A stretch of DNA of 64,000 bases from an uncultured Bacteroidales bacterium (GTDB lineage Bacteria; Bacteroidota; Bacteroidia; Bacteroidales; UBA932). The stretch spans positions 1 to 64,000 of the forward strand of contig ONII01000003.1 in the NCBI GenBank assembly GCA_900317845.1, written 5' to 3'. Positions 10,127-18,011 of the stretch are shown here, one piece after another. Position numbers and translations under genes: made by a program. The notes below the pieces were generated by a model that worked only from the letters and a program-made list of their open reading frames with translations, had not been told where the DNA came from and did not search any database. Positions within the stretch are counted from its first letter, which is position 1, and the number at the start of each line of letters is the position of its first letter.

Positions 10127-11002
10127 ATGAGCGACTTACATTTTACAGTAGGCGTAATCGGCCTGGGCTTGATAGGCGGGTCGATGGCCCTGGACCTCAA
10201 ACGCCGCGGCTTTGCCAGCGAGGTGCTGGGTGTAGAGCAGGACCCCGTTGCGGCGGAGGCCGCCAAGACCATCGGCCTGGTAGACGAAGTGGTCCCGTAC
10301 GAGGACTGCATCCGGAGGGCCGATATCGTGGTGGTGGCCGTGCCCGTGGGCGCTGCCGTGAAGCTGGTGCCGGATATCCTGAACCGCTTCGCCGCCATGG
10401 AGGCCTCTATCCCGGAGAAGATCGTCATGGACGTGTGCTCCACCAAGAGCCAGATTTGCCACGCAACGCAGTACCACCCGCTCCGGGGGCGGTTTGTGAG
10501 CACGCACCCCATGGCCGGCACAGAGTACTCCGGCCCCTGGGCCGCCCAGCCGGGCCTGTTCGACGGCCGCGCCTGCATCTTTGCCAACAGCGAGGAGAGC
10601 AGTCCCAAGGCCCTGAAGACCATCGAGGAGCTGTACGCGGTGCTCAACATGCGCCCCATCTACATGAACGCGGACCAACACGACGTCCACACGGCTTACG
10701 TCTCCCATATTTCGCACGTGACCTCTTTCGCCCTGGCCCTCACGGTGCTGGACAAGGAAAAGGACGAGAAACACATCTTTGACCTGGCCTCCGGCGGCTT
10801 TTCTTCCACGGTGCGCCTGGCCAAATCCAATGCCGATATGTGGGTGCCCATCCTGAGCCAGAACCACGACAACATCCTCCACGTGATGGATACCTATATC
10901 GACAAAATGCAGCAGTTCCGCGACGCCATCGCCACCTATGACGAGGCCAAGATCCGGGAACTGATACAAGAAGCAAACCGAATAAAGAAGATTCTTCGCT
11001 AA
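10127..11002 (+). CDS. tyrA: Prephenate dehydrogenase
   Basis: Oxidatively decarboxylates prephenate to 4-hydroxyphenylpyruvate for tyrosine. I prefer the ATG at 10127 (291 residues, MSDLHFTVGVIGLG) to a GTG at 10103, because the Rossmann motif GLGLIGGSMA then sits near the N-terminus as in relatives. DVCSTKSQI near residue 105 and HPMAGTEYSGP near 125 are typical. A helical dimerisation domain follows. No ACT domain is visible. The final codons and the stop lie inside a hairpin repeat (10989-11016). Confidence 0.93.
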   Translation: MSDLHFTVGVIGLGLIGGSMALDLKRRGFASEVLGVEQDPVAAEAAKTIGLVDEVVPYEDCIRRADIVVVAVPVGAAVKLVPDILNRFAAMEASIPEKIVMDVCSTKSQICHATQYHPLRGRFVSTHPMAGTEYSGPWAAQPGLFDGRACIFANSEESSPKALKTIEELYAVLNMRPIYMNADQHDVHTAYVSHISHVTSFALALTVLDKEKDEKHIFDLASGGFSSTVRLAKSNADMWVPILSQNHDNILHVMDTYIDKMQQFRDAIATYDEAKIRELIQEANRIKKILR

Positions 11003-11016
11003 CGCTCAGAATGACA
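10989..11016 (-). repeat. GTC...CT hairpin repeat, copy 8 (tyrA stop codon region)
   Basis: Arms ATTCT and AGAAT on the minus strand. It supplies the last tyrA codons, the TAA stop at 11000-11002, and ends six bases before the next ATG. Confidence 0.88.
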
Positions 11017-11021
11017 AGACT

Positions 11022-12110
11022 ATGGCACACGAACTAGATATTATCCCGGGCTCGGAATGGGGCTTTTTCACCCTTCCGCGGCCCATGTGCATTGCCGGTC
11101 CCTGCAGTGCAGAGACCGAAGAACAGGTAATGGAAACAGCCAAAGGCCTCCACGCGTTTGGCATCCACGTATATCGGGCCGGCATTTGGAAGCCCCGTAC
11201 CCATCCGGGCTCCTTTGAAGGCGTAGGCACCCCCGGCCTCAAATGGCTGAGGAAGGTGAAGGAAACCTACGGCATGAAGGTGTGCACGGAGGTGGCCACG
11301 GAAAAGCACGTGCTGGAGTGCATCAAATACGGGGTGGACGTGATTTGGATCGGCGCCCGTACCAGCGCCAACCCCTTCCTCATGCAGGAGATTGCCGATG
11401 CCCTTTCCGGCACCGACATCCCCGTGCTGGTGAAGAATCCCGTGAATCCGGACCTGGACCTGTGGATTGGCGCCCTGGAGCGCCTGAACCGCGCCGGCAT
11501 TCGGAAGCTGGGCGTCATTCACCGCGGCTTTTCCACATCGGCCCCTATCCCGTACCGCAACGACCCGGGCTGGAAGATTGCCATCGAACTGCGCACCCGT
11601 TACCCGCAGCTAGCCTTTTTTGCCGATCCGTCGCACATGGCGGGGGACCGGAAGTACCTCCTGGAACTCTCGCAGCGGGCCATGGACCTGGGCCTGGACG
11701 GCCTGATGGTGGAGAGCCATTGCACGCCGGACCAGGCCTGGTCCGACGCCAGGCAGCAGCTCACGCCTGCCTCCCTGCAGAACTTGCTGGAAAGCCTGGT
11801 CATCCGCGACAATACCTCTGACAATGAGGCGTATAAGGAGGGCATCGACGCCCTGCGTACGCGCATCGACGTCATTGACGAGAACCTCCTCAAGCTCCTG
11901 AAGGACCGCATGGACGTGAGCCGCCGGATTGGCCAGTACAAGAAGGAGCACAACGTGGCCATCCTGCAGGCGGGCCGATGGGAGCAGCTCCTCGCCGACA
12001 TGGTGGAGCGGGGCGCCCAGCTGGGGCTCTCCGAGGCCTCTATCCGCGCCATCATGACCGCCATCCACGACGAAAGCGTGCGGGTGCAGAATGCAATTTT
12101 GGAATCGTAA
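11022..12110 (+). CDS. aroF: Bifunctional 3-deoxy-7-phosphoheptulonate synthase / chorismate mutase
   Basis: Carries the first step of the shikimate pathway and the branch step to prephenate in one chain of 362 residues. The N-terminal type I-beta DAHP synthase domain (residues about 15-265) has CIAGPCSAET, YRAGIWKPRTHPGSF, IWIGARTSANPF, VLVKNPVNPD and FFADPSHMAGDR. The C-terminal AroQ chorismate mutase helices (about 275-360) show RTRIDVIDENLLKLLKDRM and RRIGQYKKEHNV. Fusion of this kind lets the mutase domain sense prephenate and feed back on the synthase. It is the last biosynthetic gene of the operon, so pheA, aminotransferase, tyrA and this gene cover both aromatic branches. Confidence 0.95.
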   Translation: MAHELDIIPGSEWGFFTLPRPMCIAGPCSAETEEQVMETAKGLHAFGIHVYRAGIWKPRTHPGSFEGVGTPGLKWLRKVKETYGMKVCTEVATEKHVLECIKYGVDVIWIGARTSANPFLMQEIADALSGTDIPVLVKNPVNPDLDLWIGALERLNRAGIRKLGVIHRGFSTSAPIPYRNDPGWKIAIELRTRYPQLAFFADPSHMAGDRKYLLELSQRAMDLGLDGLMVESHCTPDQAWSDARQQLTPASLQNLLESLVIRDNTSDNEAYKEGIDALRTRIDVIDENLLKLLKDRMDVSRRIGQYKKEHNVAILQAGRWEQLLADMVERGAQLGLSEASIRAIMTAIHDESVRVQNAILES

Positions 12111-12122
12111 TAAACTGATACT

Positions 12123-12755
12123 ATGGATATTGCACTTGATTTATCTTTGCGCCTGCTGGCTGCGGCCGGTTTTGCCGCCCTTATTGGCTATGAGCGGGAA
12201 TTGCGCGCCAAGGGAGCCGGCATTCGCACGCACGTGCTGCTGGCGTTGGGCGCGGCCCTGTTTATGATTGTCTCGCAATACGGCTTTGAGGGGGCCGACA
12301 AGTTTGACGCCTCTCGCGTGGCTGCCGGTGTTGTGGGCGGTCTGGGTTTCCTGGGCGGCGGTATCATCATGAAGACCAAGAACCATGTGACCGGCCTCAC
12401 CACCGCTGCCGGCCTGTGGGTGACGGGTGCCATCGGCATGGCCTGCGGTAGCGCCATGTATGTGCTCACGGCCGTGTGCGTGGTGCTCACGCTCATATGC
12501 CTGGAACTGCTCAATTTCTATTCGGTCAAGCTGGGCGACAAAGAGTTCAGCGTATTGCTATCTTCCAGTGATGAAAAAGCGCTCACGGCGGCGCTGGTGC
12601 AGATGAAAAAACACATCAAGGGTTTCTCCCTGTCCCGGCACGACAGCCGTCACGTGGCACAGCTCACGCTCCGCTTTCCCAAGCGGCAGCACAATGTGGA
12701 GATTCTGAACTACCTGAGTTCTTTCCCGGGTGTTCAGCTGGACAACCTGGAGTAA
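12123..12755 (+). CDS. MgtC/SapB family membrane protein
   Basis: A 210-residue inner-membrane protein. The first 130 residues hold about four membrane segments with the family motifs GYERELRAKGAGIRTH and GGLGFLGGGIIM; the C-terminal 70 residues form a soluble ACT-like domain. MgtC proteins of pathogens modulate F-type ATP synthase and magnesium tolerance, but most relatives have no known role. It starts 12 bases after aroF and may be cotranscribed. Two bases separate its stop from that of the convergent lpxK. Confidence 0.9.
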   Translation: MDIALDLSLRLLAAAGFAALIGYERELRAKGAGIRTHVLLALGAALFMIVSQYGFEGADKFDASRVAAGVVGGLGFLGGGIIMKTKNHVTGLTTAAGLWVTGAIGMACGSAMYVLTAVCVVLTLICLELLNFYSVKLGDKEFSVLLSSSDEKALTAALVQMKKHIKGFSLSRHDSRHVAQLTLRFPKRQHNVEILNYLSSFPGVQLDNLE

Positions 12756-12757
12756 TT

Positions 12758-13753
12758 TTACAGCACGGCCAGGAGGGCGGCGGTAAACGCGGCCTGTTCC
12801 TCCTCTTGGAGGAAGGCGGCTTCTATCGGCACAAAGAAGAGGCGCTCGCGGATACTTTGGGGTACATTTTTGCAGTCCCGGAGCCGCTGGGCGTCTTTTT
12901 CTGTGGTAAACACGCAAGAAGTGGCGGAGGCCTTTACCGCGCCGGCGATGCGGCGGATATCGGCCCGGGTGTACGCATGGTGATCCGGGAACTGAAGGTG
13001 CTGGCCAATCTTATAAGTATCTGACAGATAGTTTCTTAGGGGCGTATCGTTGGCGATGCCGGTGAACACGGTGCACTGCTTGGCGTACAGGTAATGCTTG
13101 TCCGCCTCCGGGAAAACGGGTAGGGGGGTGCCGTACCGGAGGGTGGTGAAGAAAAGGGACTGCTCGCTTGAGAGCTTGAGGTTCTTCCGCCACTGCGCGC
13201 GCTCCTGGTCTGAGAGTTCTGCCGGGCATTTGGTGACAATGACCACTTGTGCGGCCTTTAATCGGCCGGGAAGGTCCCTCAGGCGGCCCCAGGGGAGGAG
13301 CCGGTCCTTGAAAATGGGCCGATGGAAGTCCACCAGCACCACGTTCAGCGTGGCCTGCAGGCGGCGGTACTGGAAGGCATCGTCCAGGACGATGCAGGAG
13401 GCTTTGGAGGCGAGCTGCTCGCAGCCGTGCACGCGGTCTTTGTCCACGGCGACGGGTACCTCCGGGAACTTGTGGGCAATTTGCACGGGTTCGTCGCCGT
13501 AGAGGGCGGCGGAGCTGTCGGCAGGAATGGCTTGGAAGCCCTTGAGCTTGCGTTTGTAGCCCCTGGAGAGCACGGCGGGCTGCTTCCCGGCGGCCAGTAG
13601 AAGGCGCAGCAGGAGCTCCACATGCGGGGTTTTGCCCGTGCCGCCAACGGTAATATTGCCCACGCAAATGGTGGGGACCGCGGCGGGAAAACTTTTTTTC
13701 CAGCCTTTGTCGTACAGCAAATGCCTTATTCTGAGTACCAGCCCGTAAATCAT
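12758..13753 (-). CDS. lpxK: Tetraacyldisaccharide 4'-kinase
   Basis: Phosphorylates the 4' position of the lipid A precursor at the inner membrane. 331 residues, with the P-loop VGGTGKTPHVELLLRLL near residue 35, RGYKRKLKGF near 64, GDEPVQIA near 85 and the signature DDAFQYRRLQATLNVVLVD near 120. The N-terminal segment is a short amphipathic anchor. A -7 box lies only five bases before the ATG, which predicts a leaderless transcript. Confidence 0.95.
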   Translation of the reverse strand: MIYGLVLRIRHLLYDKGWKKSFPAAVPTICVGNITVGGTGKTPHVELLLRLLLAAGKQPAVLSRGYKRKLKGFQAIPADSSAALYGDEPVQIAHKFPEVPVAVDKDRVHGCEQLASKASCIVLDDAFQYRRLQATLNVVLVDFHRPIFKDRLLPWGRLRDLPGRLKAAQVVIVTKCPAELSDQERAQWRKNLKLSSEQSLFFTTLRYGTPLPVFPEADKHYLYAKQCTVFTGIANDTPLRNYLSDTYKIGQHLQFPDHHAYTRADIRRIAGAVKASATSCVFTTEKDAQRLRDCKNVPQSIRERLFFVPIEAAFLQEEEQAAFTAALLAVL

Positions 13754-13758
13754 GGACG

Positions 13759-13766
13759 CAAAGATA
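13759..13766 (-). promoter_or_regulatory. -7 box (TATCTTTG) of lpxK, five bases before the ATG
   Basis: Perfect TAnnTTTG on the minus strand. With normal spacing, transcription would begin at or next to the A of the start codon. Confidence 0.6.
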
Positions 13767-13787
13767 GCAAATCTTCCCCAAAAAGCG

Positions 13788-14822
13788 TTACAGACCGTAC
13801 ACCCCTTCCGCAGCGGGCGCCTCAGCGCCCCAACGCTCGGCCACGTAGTCCAGGGTGGCCATGATTTCTGCGGGGTCCTTGGAGGTGACCAGTTTGATGC
13901 GGGTGTCCTTGAAGTCCCTGAGGCCCTTGAAGTAGCAGGAAAGGTGGCGGCGCATTTCGTACACGCCGGTGACGGGGCCCTTGAGGTCCAGGGACAGTTG
14001 GAAATGGCGTTTCGCGAGGGCCACGCGGTCCCGCACGCTCATGGGTGGGAGCTCCTCCCCGGTATCCAGCAGGTGCTGGATTTCCGTGAAAATCCACGGG
14101 TGGCCAAAGCTGGCGCGTCCCACCATGATGCCATCGACCCCGTACTTGTCAAAAGCCTCGCGGGCCTTGGCGGCAGAATTGATATCGCCGTTTCCTATAA
14201 TAGGTATGCGCATGCGCGGGTTGTTCTTCACCGCGCCTATCAGCGTCCAGTCCGCCTCCCCCTTGTACATCTGGCAACGGGTGCGGCCGTGGATGGTGAG
14301 GGCCTGTATGCCCACGTCCTGCAGGCGCTCCGCCAGTTCCACGATAATCTTGGAGCCCTCGTCCCAGCCCAGGCGGGTTTTTACGGTGACGGGCTTGTCC
14401 GGAATGGCATCCACGATGGCCTTGGTGATGGCCACCATCTTGTCTGGTTCCCGCATCATGCCGCTGCCGGCACCCCTGCCCGCAATCTTGGAGACGGGGC
14501 AGCCAAAGTTGATATCGACCATGTCCGCCCCATGCCCGCCGGCAAGTTCTTTTGCGTTTGCGGCCATGCGCGCGGCGTCCACCATGGCTTCCGGGATGCT
14601 GCCGTAGATTTGCACGGCCACAGGGGCCTCTTCTTCCAGGGTGTGCATCTTGGCGATGGTCTTCTGGACGTCCCGCACCAGGCCGTCCGAGCTCACGAAC
14701 TCGGTGGTGACCATGGCAGCGCCCGCCTCCCTGCACAGGATGCGGAAACTGGCGTCGGTGACGTCCTCCATGGGCGCCAGCGTTACGGGGCGCTCTCCTA
14801 AGTCGATGGTTCCAATCTTCAT
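13788..14822 (-). CDS. dusB: tRNA-dihydrouridine synthase
   Basis: FMN enzyme reducing uridines in the tRNA D-loop. I use the ATG at 14822 (344 residues, MKIGTIDLGERPVTLAPMED), since the upstream Met at 14843 lies before the promoter box. The TIM barrel shows APMEDVTDASFR, VDINFGCPVSKI near residue 105 with the catalytic Cys, TVKTRLGWD, LTIHGRTRCQMYKG and GNGDINSAAKAREA, and MVGRASFGHPWIF. A -7 box stands eight bases before the ATG. Confidence 0.94.
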   Translation of the reverse strand: MKIGTIDLGERPVTLAPMEDVTDASFRILCREAGAAMVTTEFVSSDGLVRDVQKTIAKMHTLEEEAPVAVQIYGSIPEAMVDAARMAANAKELAGGHGADMVDINFGCPVSKIAGRGAGSGMMREPDKMVAITKAIVDAIPDKPVTVKTRLGWDEGSKIIVELAERLQDVGIQALTIHGRTRCQMYKGEADWTLIGAVKNNPRMRIPIIGNGDINSAAKAREAFDKYGVDGIMVGRASFGHPWIFTEIQHLLDTGEELPPMSVRDRVALAKRHFQLSLDLKGPVTGVYEMRRHLSCYFKGLRDFKDTRIKLVTSKDPAEIMATLDYVAERWGAEAPAAEGVYGL

Positions 14823-14830
14823 TTCGCGTG

Positions 14831-14838
14831 CAAAGATA
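14831..14838 (-). promoter_or_regulatory. -7 box (TATCTTTG) of dusB, eight bases before the ATG
   Basis: Perfect TAnnTTTG on the minus strand; it supports the downstream start of dusB and a leaderless or nearly leaderless mRNA. Confidence 0.6.
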
Positions 14839-14980
14839 GGCAAATTTTGTCACTTATTTACAAATATCGTATTCTAAATGAGAGAATCTTGAATAATAGC
14901 GCATTTTCACACATTGATTGTTGTAAAATATCGCGTTTTATGAAAAAATCACTATCTTTACGCAGAAAACTAACAATGCC

Positions 14981-16252
14981 ATGATAGACAAGAGAACATT
15001 GGAATTCATCCTTACGGATCAGCAGGAAGAAATGGAGGCAAGGGCAGAAGAGACCCTATGCCGAAGGCCGGAAGAGAAAAAGATAGATCTGAAAAGCACC
15101 CAGGCGCAGGCTGTCATCGGCGTGAGGCGAAGCGGCAAGTCAACCTTATGCTACCAAGCCCTGCAAAGCATGGGCGCGAAATACGCCTACGCCGATTTTG
15201 ACGATGAACGTCTGGTCAATCTTCAGGCCGACCAACTCAACGATGTCTTAGAAGTTCTCTATAAAATCTACGGTGATTTCAATTATCTGCTTCTCGACGA
15301 AATCCAGAACGTGGAAGGTTGGCATCTTTTCGTGAACAGGCTGCTCCGTAGGAAAATGCATATCATCATAACCGGTTCCAACGCCAAACTGCTCAGCAGC
15401 GAACTTGCAACCTTCTTGACAGGCCGCAACAAAGAGATTCCTCTTTTTCCCTTCTCCTTTAAGGAGTTCTGCATGATGAAAGAAATTGATATATTGCGAA
15501 GGACGACCAAGGCTGAAGGCTTTCGACGGGCAGCTTTCGATGAATACTTGAAACAAGGTGGTTTTCCGGAGTTACTGGTAATCGAAGATAATAAGGGATA
15601 CGTCAATACTCTTGTTGAAAATATTCTGAAACGGGACATTGAGAGGCGCTTTAAAATTGTATATAAAGCAGCCTTTGAGCAGATGGCTCATCATCTTTTG
15701 AATGTGTCGCCTACTATCGTTGTCACCACTGACCTGGCCGACCTCTTCCACTTCAAATCAGAGCATACAGCCAAAAACTATGTTGAATATCTCAAGCAGG
15801 CCTACATGCTCCTTGGTGTGCAGAAGTATTCCCAGAAGAGCAAGCAGCGCTCTGTACAGGAGAAGGTGTATGCCGTAGATGTGGCCATGATGGACCAAAG
15901 GGAAAACGCCTTTGCAGGCGAGAATTTGGGATACCGTTTGGAAACCATCGTTGCCGTTCATTTGATTCGTAAATGCAAAATTGAGGGAAGGGATGTCTAT
16001 TATCTCAACGACCGATCTGGAGAGTGCGATTTCGTCGTGTGTAAAGGCAACAAAGTTGAGCAGTGCATCCAAGTTTCCTACGACATATCTGCCGAAAGAA
16101 CCCGTAAGCGTGAGATTAACGGCCTTCTGCTGGCCGCAAGGCAAACGAAATGCGAGAACCTCCTGCTACTCACAGACCATGAAAGCGAAGAAATCATGCG
16201 GGAAGGACATAAGATAAAGGTGCAGCCAGTCTATGAATGGAGCTTATTTTGA
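14981..16252 (+). CDS. AAA-family ATPase of the AAA_14/DUF4143 type
   Basis: 423 residues. Walker A GVRRSGKSTLCYQ near residue 47, Walker B YLLLDEIQNVEGW near residue 105, sensor-like IIITGSNAKLLSSE near 130, then the DUF4143 C-terminal region with a PD-(D/E)XK-like strand GECDFVVCKGNKVEQCIQV near residue 350. Members are common, often laterally mobile, and mostly of unknown role; some behave like toxin or defence-associated ATPases. The gene is clearly AT-richer than its neighbours and is followed by an RHS remnant, which suggests acquired DNA. A near -7 box (TATCTTTA) lies at 14953-14960. Confidence 0.85.
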   Translation: MIDKRTLEFILTDQQEEMEARAEETLCRRPEEKKIDLKSTQAQAVIGVRRSGKSTLCYQALQSMGAKYAYADFDDERLVNLQADQLNDVLEVLYKIYGDFNYLLLDEIQNVEGWHLFVNRLLRRKMHIIITGSNAKLLSSELATFLTGRNKEIPLFPFSFKEFCMMKEIDILRRTTKAEGFRRAAFDEYLKQGGFPELLVIEDNKGYVNTLVENILKRDIERRFKIVYKAAFEQMAHHLLNVSPTIVVTTDLADLFHFKSEHTAKNYVEYLKQAYMLLGVQKYSQKSKQRSVQEKVYAVDVAMMDQRENAFAGENLGYRLETIVAVHLIRKCKIEGRDVYYLNDRSGECDFVVCKGNKVEQCIQVSYDISAERTRKREINGLLLAARQTKCENLLLLTDHESEEIMREGHKIKVQPVYEWSLF

Positions 16253-16370
16253 CGTGCAGACGCGGCAGTACAGCCCCCCGCTTCGCCGCTGGCTGGTGCC
16301 GAATCCGCTGAGCGAGAAGTACTACGACGTGAGTCCGTATGTGTATTGCAATGACAATTACAGGTTCAGG
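16251..16370 (+). pseudogene. RHS/YD-repeat protein remnant
   Basis: In the frame running through 16233-16370 the translation YFDVQTRQYSPPLRRWLVP followed by PLSEKYYDVSPYVYCND matches the conserved end of the RHS core (the DPLAEKYY...SPYAYCGNNP type). Nothing of the rest of an RHS gene is present, and the segment runs into the 3' end of the convergent sigma factor gene. It abuts the AAA ATPase stop codon, so it is a scar of a lost RHS locus. Confidence 0.7.
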
Positions 16371-16936
16371 CCCTGGGAGGACAGCAGCAGGATGAGGGAA
16401 AGGTATTCGGAAAGGGCCTCTTTCAGTTTCTTGGCCACTTTCTGCATGTTTTTGTCTACGCGTTTGTAAGAAATGCCCAGCATGTCGGCGATTTCTTTGT
16501 AGCTCAGGCCCTCGATGCGGCTGCGGAGCCACACTTCCCGCTGCTCGGGTTCCAGGGACAGGAGGGTGTCCTTGTAAATGGAGAGGATTTCGTCGGAAAA
16601 GAGGGCCACCGGGTCCCGGCTGGCGATGGTGGCGGTGTAGATGTCCATCATGGCGCGTTCCTGGCGTGCAATCTGCTCGTGGACCTGGCGATGGATATCG
16701 GCTTCTTTACGATAATCCAGACATGCGTTTTTGACGGTGGTGAACAAATAGGAGAGGAGCCGGTCCTGCACCAGTTCGTCTCTCTTCTCCCATAGTTTCA
16801 TGAAAGATTGGCTTACGATGTCCTGCGCCTCTTCCCGGGAGCCCACGTAAAAATACGCCAGCCGTTCAAGCATTTCCCGGTTTTGCCCGAAGACTTGCTC
16901 GAAAAGGCGGTATGTAAGACTCTCTCTGCTTTCCAT
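16358..16936 (-). CDS. ECF RNA polymerase sigma factor
   Basis: 192 residues from the ATG at 16936 (MESRESLTYRLF); an upstream in-frame Met at 16984 lies before the promoter box. Region 2 contains AQDIVSQSFMKLWEK near residue 50 and region 4 contains LEPEQREVWLRSRIEGLSY and ADMLGISYKRVDKNMQK as the helix-turn-helix. Divergent from the FecR gene, it forms the usual Bacteroidetes sigma/anti-sigma pair that switches on the SusC/SusD locus downstream when the receptor binds its glycan. Confidence 0.93.
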   Translation of the reverse strand: MESRESLTYRLFEQVFGQNREMLERLAYFYVGSREEAQDIVSQSFMKLWEKRDELVQDRLLSYLFTTVKNACLDYRKEADIHRQVHEQIARQERAMMDIYTATIASRDPVALFSDEILSIYKDTLLSLEPEQREVWLRSRIEGLSYKEIADMLGISYKRVDKNMQKVAKKLKEALSEYLSLILLLSSQGLNL

Positions 16937-16943
16937 GATTTGG

Positions 16944-16951
16944 CAAAGGTA
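16944..16951 (-). promoter_or_regulatory. -7 box (TACCTTTG) of the sigma factor gene, seven bases before the ATG
   Basis: TAnnTTTG on the minus strand. Supports the start at 16936 and a short or absent leader. Confidence 0.55.
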
Positions 16952-17008
16952 GCAAAAATACATCAAATTGAAGGGGAATATCATTGAGTTATTCGTATTT
17001 ATATTGTC

Positions 17009-17971
17009 ATGACAGATATGAATTCATTAATCAACCGCTTTTTCCTGCGGGAGACCACACCCCGGGAAAACGAAGACCTGGCCGCCTGGATTGAAGCCGA
17101 TGCTGCCCACAAGGCGGAATTCGAGCGTGCCTACGACGTCTTTGTCTTGAGCCAGATGCTTTTGGGAGGCAATACGATTTCCCAGGTGCGCAAGCCGCGC
17201 CGTCACTTCTCCGCCCTGTTTGTGAAACGGGCGGCCGCCGCAGTCGCCGTGGCAGCTGCGCTGGTGGCGGGCGTTGTCCTGGGGAAGGAATATTATACGC
17301 GTCCCCTGCTCAAGACCATACAGGGCACGTCCCTGGTTTCGGAAACCCAGCCCGGTCTTCGTACCACCGTGTTCCTTTCGGACGGCACGCGGGTAGACCT
17401 CAATTCCGGCTCGCACCTGGAGTATCCGGCCATTTTCTATGGTCCGGAACGCCGTGTCGCCCTGAAGGGAGAAGCCATGTTCGACGTAGCCAAAGATGCG
17501 GAGCATCCCTTTATTGTGGAGACGTTTTCTTATGACGTAAAAGCCGTGGGAACGCGCTTTGACGTGATTGCCGATGAATTTTCCGGAGAGTTTTCCACCG
17601 CCCTGCTGGAAGGGAATGTGGTCGTCCTGGACAAACAGGCGCAGCCGGCCGTGTGGATGGAGCCCAAAGAGATTGTACGCCTGGTGAACGGCAAACTGCT
17701 GCATTCCAAGATGGAAAGTACGGATGCCTATCTGTGGACGGACGGGATTGTGTCCGTGACAGGCGTTCCGTTTGACGAGTTGCTCCGCATGCTGGAGCGC
17801 GCATACGGTGTACATATAGAAATGCGCCGGAAGGATATTCCCGAAATCCACTATTCCTATCTCAAGTTCCGGGTATCCGACGGAATCGAGCATGCATTCC
17901 GCATCCTGCGCCGCCGTTGCGACTTCAATTATAGTTATGAAGAAGCAACCGGCATCTACTACATAGACTAA
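17009..17971 (+). CDS. FecR-type anti-sigma factor
   Basis: 320 residues. A cytoplasmic N-terminal sigma-binding part (RETTPRENEDLAAWI), one membrane segment near residues 72-92 (AAAAVAVAAALVAGVVLG), a periplasmic FecR domain (GLRTTVFLSDGTRVDLNSG, then LKGEAMFDVAKDAEHPF) and a C-terminal DUF4974/STN-like domain (FDELLRMLERAYGVHIEM). It holds the neighbouring ECF sigma factor until contact with the STN domain of SusC relays substrate binding. 40 bases separate it from susC. Confidence 0.93.
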   Translation: MTDMNSLINRFFLRETTPRENEDLAAWIEADAAHKAEFERAYDVFVLSQMLLGGNTISQVRKPRRHFSALFVKRAAAAVAVAAALVAGVVLGKEYYTRPLLKTIQGTSLVSETQPGLRTTVFLSDGTRVDLNSGSHLEYPAIFYGPERRVALKGEAMFDVAKDAEHPFIVETFSYDVKAVGTRFDVIADEFSGEFSTALLEGNVVVLDKQAQPAVWMEPKEIVRLVNGKLLHSKMESTDAYLWTDGIVSVTGVPFDELLRMLERAYGVHIEMRRKDIPEIHYSYLKFRVSDGIEHAFRILRRRCDFNYSYEEATGIYYID

Positions 17972-18011
17972 AATTCACTTAACCAACTTAAATATAACCA
18001 AACCTTAATTT

